Source of the DNA: Planctomycetota bacterium
GTDB taxonomy: Bacteria; Planctomycetota; SZUA-567; H5-PLA8; CALKMO01
Length of the DNA stretch: 10,960 bases
Reading direction: 5' to 3'
Assembly (NCBI GenBank): GCA_026417845.1
Contig: JAOACM010000100.1
Coordinates: 1-10,960, forward strand
Below, one piece after another: positions 8,762-10,960 of this stretch. Each line of letters starts with the position of its first letter. The stretch's first letter is position 1. The notes beneath the pieces are model-generated. The model ran no database searches, was not told the origin of the DNA, and saw nothing but the letters and a program-made list of their open reading frames with translations. A program made the translations under genes and the position numbers.

Positions 8762-8833
8762 TCTCGCGAGCATCACGCCTGCATCACGTCAAAGCTGGAT
8801 CGCTCAATGCCGTGCGCATGCGATGTCGCGAGA
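8762..8833 (+). repeat. Long bulged hairpin, about 20 bp
   Basis: TCTCGCGA (8762-8769) pairs with TCGCGAGA (8826-8833). The helix continues past a single bulged G8770 as CATC/GATG (8771-8774 with 8822-8825). Further in, GCAT/ATGC (8781-8784 with 8818-8821) and CACG/CGTG (8785-8788 with 8811-8814) stack with a 3-base bulge. Confidence 0.7.
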
Positions 8834-8859
8834 ACAACCCGATGGCGATGCGGAAGGAT

Positions 8860-8890
8860 GTTATGGGAGACTCTAAAAAAGCTCCATAAC
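8860..8890 (+). repeat. 9-bp hairpin with one bulged G
   Basis: 8860-8869 (GTTATGGGAG) pairs with 8882-8890 (CTCCATAAC) with one extra G on the left; the loop is 12 bases and contains six consecutive A. Confidence 0.6.
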
Positions 8891-9007
8891 CGCCGTCTTC
8901 CAAGTGGCGCTGACTGTAAGGAGCGGCCGTTGCTTCCGGATGTGTCTGGCGTGCTGCAGGCAGGCCTTTGATCCCATCCAGAAACCTCCCGCCGGAAAGA
9001 AAGGCGG

Positions 9008-9044
9008 CTGGCCTCGATCCATAGGCTCAGCGCCAGTTTTTTTT
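9008..9044 (+). terminator. Rho-independent terminator with eight T
   Basis: CTGGCCT (9008-9014) pairs with AG-C-GCCAG (9029-9036) around one bulged C and a 14-base loop, followed directly by eight T (9037-9044). An alternative upstream fold, CCAG 8978-8981 with CTGG 9008-9011 stacked on CCGCC 8989-8993 with GGCGG 9003-9007, shares its left arm and could compete with it. Confidence 0.6.
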
Positions 9045-9375
9045 GAATCAGGCTCTTAGTGTCGTCAGAACAGGCTGGGAGAGGATTCAGACAAGTCCGA
9101 ATCCGCAACCGAAGCCCCGAAAATTATCCCGCCGATCATCGGCGCATTGTCATCCAGCGACTGAAACGGGGGCCCGAAGACCCCAGCGTCCACAGAGAGA
9201 GGCATTGGGAATTTTAACGAATGCGGCAGGGGGAAGCCGCGCCGGCCACAACCGTACTAAATAACATCATGTCCGGACGAACGGCCATTCGCAGGAAGGC
9301 ATCAGCAGGGTACTTTATGACAGATAGCGGGGCGGTGGCGCGGCGCCCGGGGCGGCGTCCGCGTGGAATGCGCCC
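9045..9375. other. Leader region of the dehydrogenase gene, small hairpins only
   Basis: No supported gene. Visible elements are GGATTC 9083-9088 with GAATCC 9099-9104 (6-bp stem, 10-base loop), a 7-bp-arm palindrome at 9130-9144 (CGCCGAT, C, ATCGGCG) that could be an operator, and GCATT 9202-9206 with AATGC 9220-9224. I could not identify a convincing promoter for the dehydrogenase. Confidence 0.4.
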
Positions 9376-10215
9376 ATGGGAGAAGGCGACGTGGACGATT
9401 CGATGGCGGGCAAGCGGGTGCTGGTTACCGGCGCCGGCACAGGGATCGGCCGGGGCATAGCCTTGGAGTTCGCGCGCCGGGGCGCTGCCGTGGCCCTGCA
9501 CTATTCGCGGAGCGGTTCCGGGGCTGTCGCGGCCGTCGGGGAGATCCGCCGCGCCGGAGGCAGGGCGGAGGCATTCCAGGCCGACTTCGCGCAGGTCGGG
9601 CCGGTCCGCAAGCTGGCGGAGCGGTCCGTGGAATTCCTGGGCGGACTTGACGTGCTCGTCAATAACGCCGGGATAACGATGAACCGTCCGATCGAAAAGA
9701 CCACGGAAGAGCAGTTCGATCTGCTCTATGCCGTCAACGTGCGGGCGCCCTACTTCCTCTGTCAGGCGTTGGTTTCGGAGCTGGAGAAGTCCGGCGGCGT
9801 CATCGTCAACATATCTTCCGTCCACGCCTGCCGCGGCTACGTCGAGCACTCGGTATACGCCGGCACGCGCGGCGCGATAGTCTCATTCACCCGGCAGCTG
9901 GCGGTGGAGCTGGCCCCGCGCGGGGTACGGGTGGTCGGGATCGCGCCCGGAGCGGTGCTCGTGGAGAACCACTATGCCATCTCCGGGGGGGACATAGACG
10001 AACAGGCGATGGGCCGGAAGATTCCCGCCGGGTTCGTGGGGAAGCCGGCGGATATCGCGGCGGTTGCCGTCTTTCTGGCTTCGCCCGGGGCGAGATACAT
10101 CGTCGGACAGACCATCGTAGTGGACGGCGGCACGATCTCGTGGCTGCCGTTCGGCGAGCAATTCAGGCAGCCCATGGGCGTGCAGTTCGGGAAAGGTTAC
10201 GTGCCGGGGGCATAG
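9376..10215 (+). CDS. Short-chain dehydrogenase/reductase with YxxxR active site
   Basis: A 279-residue classical SDR, a cytosolic NAD(P)-dependent oxidoreductase, probably acting on a sugar, sugar acid or polyol given its neighbours. It has the cofactor motif TGAGTGIG (18-25), NNAG (96-99), and catalytic Asn121, Ser148 and Tyr161. The fourth catalytic residue, Lys in YxxxK, is Arg165 here (YAGTRGAI). The C-terminal VDGGT motif is present, followed by an extra tail of about 25 residues ending GYVPGA. The start is uncertain: ATG 9376 gives a 9-residue extension, and ATG 9403 (Met10) would fit the usual SDR beginning equally well; neither has a strong ribosome site. It probably shares a transcript with the NPCBM gene 78 bases downstream. 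Family certain, substrate unknown. Confidence 0.9.
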   Translation: MGEGDVDDSMAGKRVLVTGAGTGIGRGIALEFARRGAAVALHYSRSGSGAVAAVGEIRRAGGRAEAFQADFAQVGPVRKLAERSVEFLGGLDVLVNNAGITMNRPIEKTTEEQFDLLYAVNVRAPYFLCQALVSELEKSGGVIVNISSVHACRGYVEHSVYAGTRGAIVSFTRQLAVELAPRGVRVVGIAPGAVLVENHYAISGGDIDEQAMGRKIPAGFVGKPADIAAVAVFLASPGARYIVGQTIVVDGGTISWLPFGEQFRQPMGVQFGKGYVPGA

Positions 10216-10278
10216 GGGCATTCCGGCTTTGCTGATCAGGCTGACGATCTGGCCGGCAGCAAAGGGGATCAGGGGCAT

Positions 10279-10284
10279 AGGAGG
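10279..10284 (+). promoter_or_regulatory. Ribosome binding site of the NPCBM gene
   Basis: AGGAGG lies 9 bases before ATG 10294 and fixes that start. Confidence 0.7.
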
Positions 10285-10293
10285 CGCATATTC

Positions 10294-10960
10294 ATGACAG
10301 CACGCAGCGATTCACGGGCGGATATCGCTGGTATGGAGAGGGGCCGGAAGCCGGCGTCCACAGCGGAGGAAATGAACGACGCGAAGAAGTGGCTGGCCGG
10401 GATGATCGAGGCGCTCAAGTGCGGGGCGGTCCGGCCAGCGCTGGAATGTCTCAGACAGGATTGGGGCCGGATGCAGGTAGACGCTTCGGTCACGGGCCGG
10501 CCGCTCTGTCTGCGCGGGCGGGTGTATGGGTCGGGGTTCGGGACTCACGGGAACTGCGACCTCAGGATCAGCCTGCCTCCCGGCAGCCGCCGGCTGACGG
10601 GGCTCTGCGGCGTTGACGATAACGAAGACACCAGGGGCCGGACGGCGGACCAGATTTTCAGCATCGAACTGGACGGACGGGAAGTCTGGACCAGCGGGCC
10701 GCGCAATGTGCCGTCGCCTGCCGCGCGCTTCGACGTGCCGCTGCGTGGGGCGAAGACCGCCATGCTGAAGGTACGGGGACCCATCGCCAGGGCTCACGTG
10801 GACTGGGTGAACCTGCGGGTGGACGGCGCGAAGGTCGTGCCGTGCGGAAGCCTGGCGCCCGGAGATATCCTGGATTTCCGGTACGGCGGGAAGCCGTCGC
10901 GGGACCTGATCGAGGGCGGGCGCGGGAAGGCCGGGCGGCGCCAGGTTCGCGGCGCGGTGG
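10294..10960 (+). CDS. NPCBM-domain protein, probable glycoside hydrolase (3' end outside window)
   Basis: Only the first 222 codons are present; the frame is open at the window edge. Residues about 60-180 match the NPCBM module: GSGFGTHGN, then DLRISLPPGSRRLTGLCGVDD, the FSIELDGREVW segment, and HVDWVNLRVDG at the end. NPCBM usually sits at the N-terminus of alpha-galactosidase-type (GH27/GH36) or related enzymes, and the following FRYGGKPSRDL resembles the link to such a catalytic domain, so a glycosidase is likely but its active site is not in view. No signal peptide is apparent. The start ATG 10294 has AGGAGG at good spacing. It is probably co-transcribed with the dehydrogenase. Confidence 0.75.
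   Translation, partial: MTARSDSRADIAGMERGRKPASTAEEMNDAKKWLAGMIEALKCGAVRPALECLRQDWGRMQVDASVTGRPLCLRGRVYGSGFGTHGNCDLRISLPPGSRRLTGLCGVDDNEDTRGRTADQIFSIELDGREVWTSGPRNVPSPAARFDVPLRGAKTAMLKVRGPIARAHVDWVNLRVDGAKVVPCGSLAPGDILDFRYGGKPSRDLIEGGRGKAGRRQVRGAV

Larger units (their letters stand above)
8200..9044 (+). ncRNA. Candidate large structured noncoding RNA
   Basis: About 840 bases holding successive and nested helices that mostly do not conflict: 8229-8305 (13 of 14 pairs), 8492-8647 (11-bp closing helix with nested helices), 8691-8759 (9 bp), 8762-8833 (12 bp plus 8 bp inside), 8860-8890 (9 bp with a bulge), 8920-8937 and 8978-9011 (5-bp helices). It ends in a hairpin with eight T. Two G-U pairs in the 8548-8627 helix, which would be C-A mismatches on the other strand, favour the + strand. 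No promoter is clear after 8199; it may start there or be read through from the sigma-54 promoter. I see no tmRNA, RNase P, SRP, group I or group II intron signature. Extent and identity are inference. Confidence 0.4.
7968..9375. other. 1.4-kb region without a large gene, rich in RNA-like structure
   Basis: No open frame here shows a recognisable protein, and the base composition is visibly less GC-biased than the flanking genes. From left to right: a -24/-12 promoter (8003-8018), a short unit ending at a terminator (8170-8199), long nested inverted repeats (8207-9011), a second terminator (9008-9044), then 331 bases with small hairpins before the dehydrogenase gene. Confidence 0.6.

Noticed and set aside
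8860..8890. Integron attC site
   Set aside because: The arms read GTT...AAC outward, opposite to the attC arrangement. The hairpin is too short, and no integrase or cassette is present.
8200..9044. tmRNA, RNase P RNA, SRP RNA, group I or II intron, tRNA
   Set aside because: I looked for the hallmark conserved segments of each (for example the domain V hairpin, the RNase P core and the tRNA T-loop) and did not find them; a covariance-model search would be decisive.
8157..9108. Open frames of 77-123 codons on both strands in the structured region
   Set aside because: No motifs, poor start contexts and composition unlike the real genes; they overlap the inverted repeats.

Overview
The window looks like chromosomal DNA from a GC-rich, polysaccharide-degrading bacterium of the Planctomycetota / Kiritimatiellota / Lentisphaerota / Hydrogenedentota kind. 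The clues are a giant esterase with paired CBM9-like domains, a secreted HEAT-repeat protein, an NPCBM-bearing enzyme and a sigma-54 activator. No ribosomal or marker gene is present, so the phylum is inference.

Layout. 79-3807 (+) encodes a 1242-residue protein with two CBM9-like sugar-binding domains and two acetyl-xylan-esterase-like alpha/beta-hydrolase domains; the second hydrolase lacks an apparent catalytic His. Convergent to it, 5342-3912 (-) encodes an NtrC-type response regulator (receiver, sigma-54 AAA+, Fis-type helix-turn-helix). A 584-base gap with a possible promoter and a terminator-like hairpin separates it from 7159-5927 (-), a secreted HEAT-repeat protein. Divergent from that, 7470-7967 (+) encodes a stand-alone, partly degenerate receiver protein behind a good -24/-12 (sigma-54) promoter match.

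7968-9375 is a 1.4-kb stretch without a convincing large gene, but it is not empty. It holds a second strong -24/-12 match at 8003-8018, a short transcription unit (possibly a 37-codon ORF) ending in a rho-independent terminator at 8170-8199, and then about 840 bases packed with long inverted repeats. Those repeats fold into successive and nested helices and end in a hairpin followed by eight T at 9008-9044. I read this as a candidate large structured noncoding RNA on the + strand. It is the most interesting part of the window, and I do not recognise it as a known RNA family.

9376-10215 (+) encodes a short-chain dehydrogenase with Arg in place of the catalytic Lys. 78 bases later, 10294 to the window edge (+) is the start of an NPCBM-domain protein, probably a glycoside hydrolase; the two may share an operon.

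How the parts may work together: the esterase, dehydrogenase and NPCBM protein suggest decorated plant or algal polysaccharide use. The sigma-54 activator and two -24/-12 promoters nearby suggest a local sigma-54 circuit that drives a small receiver protein and a noncoding RNA. The circuit is a hypothesis from proximity and promoter matches.
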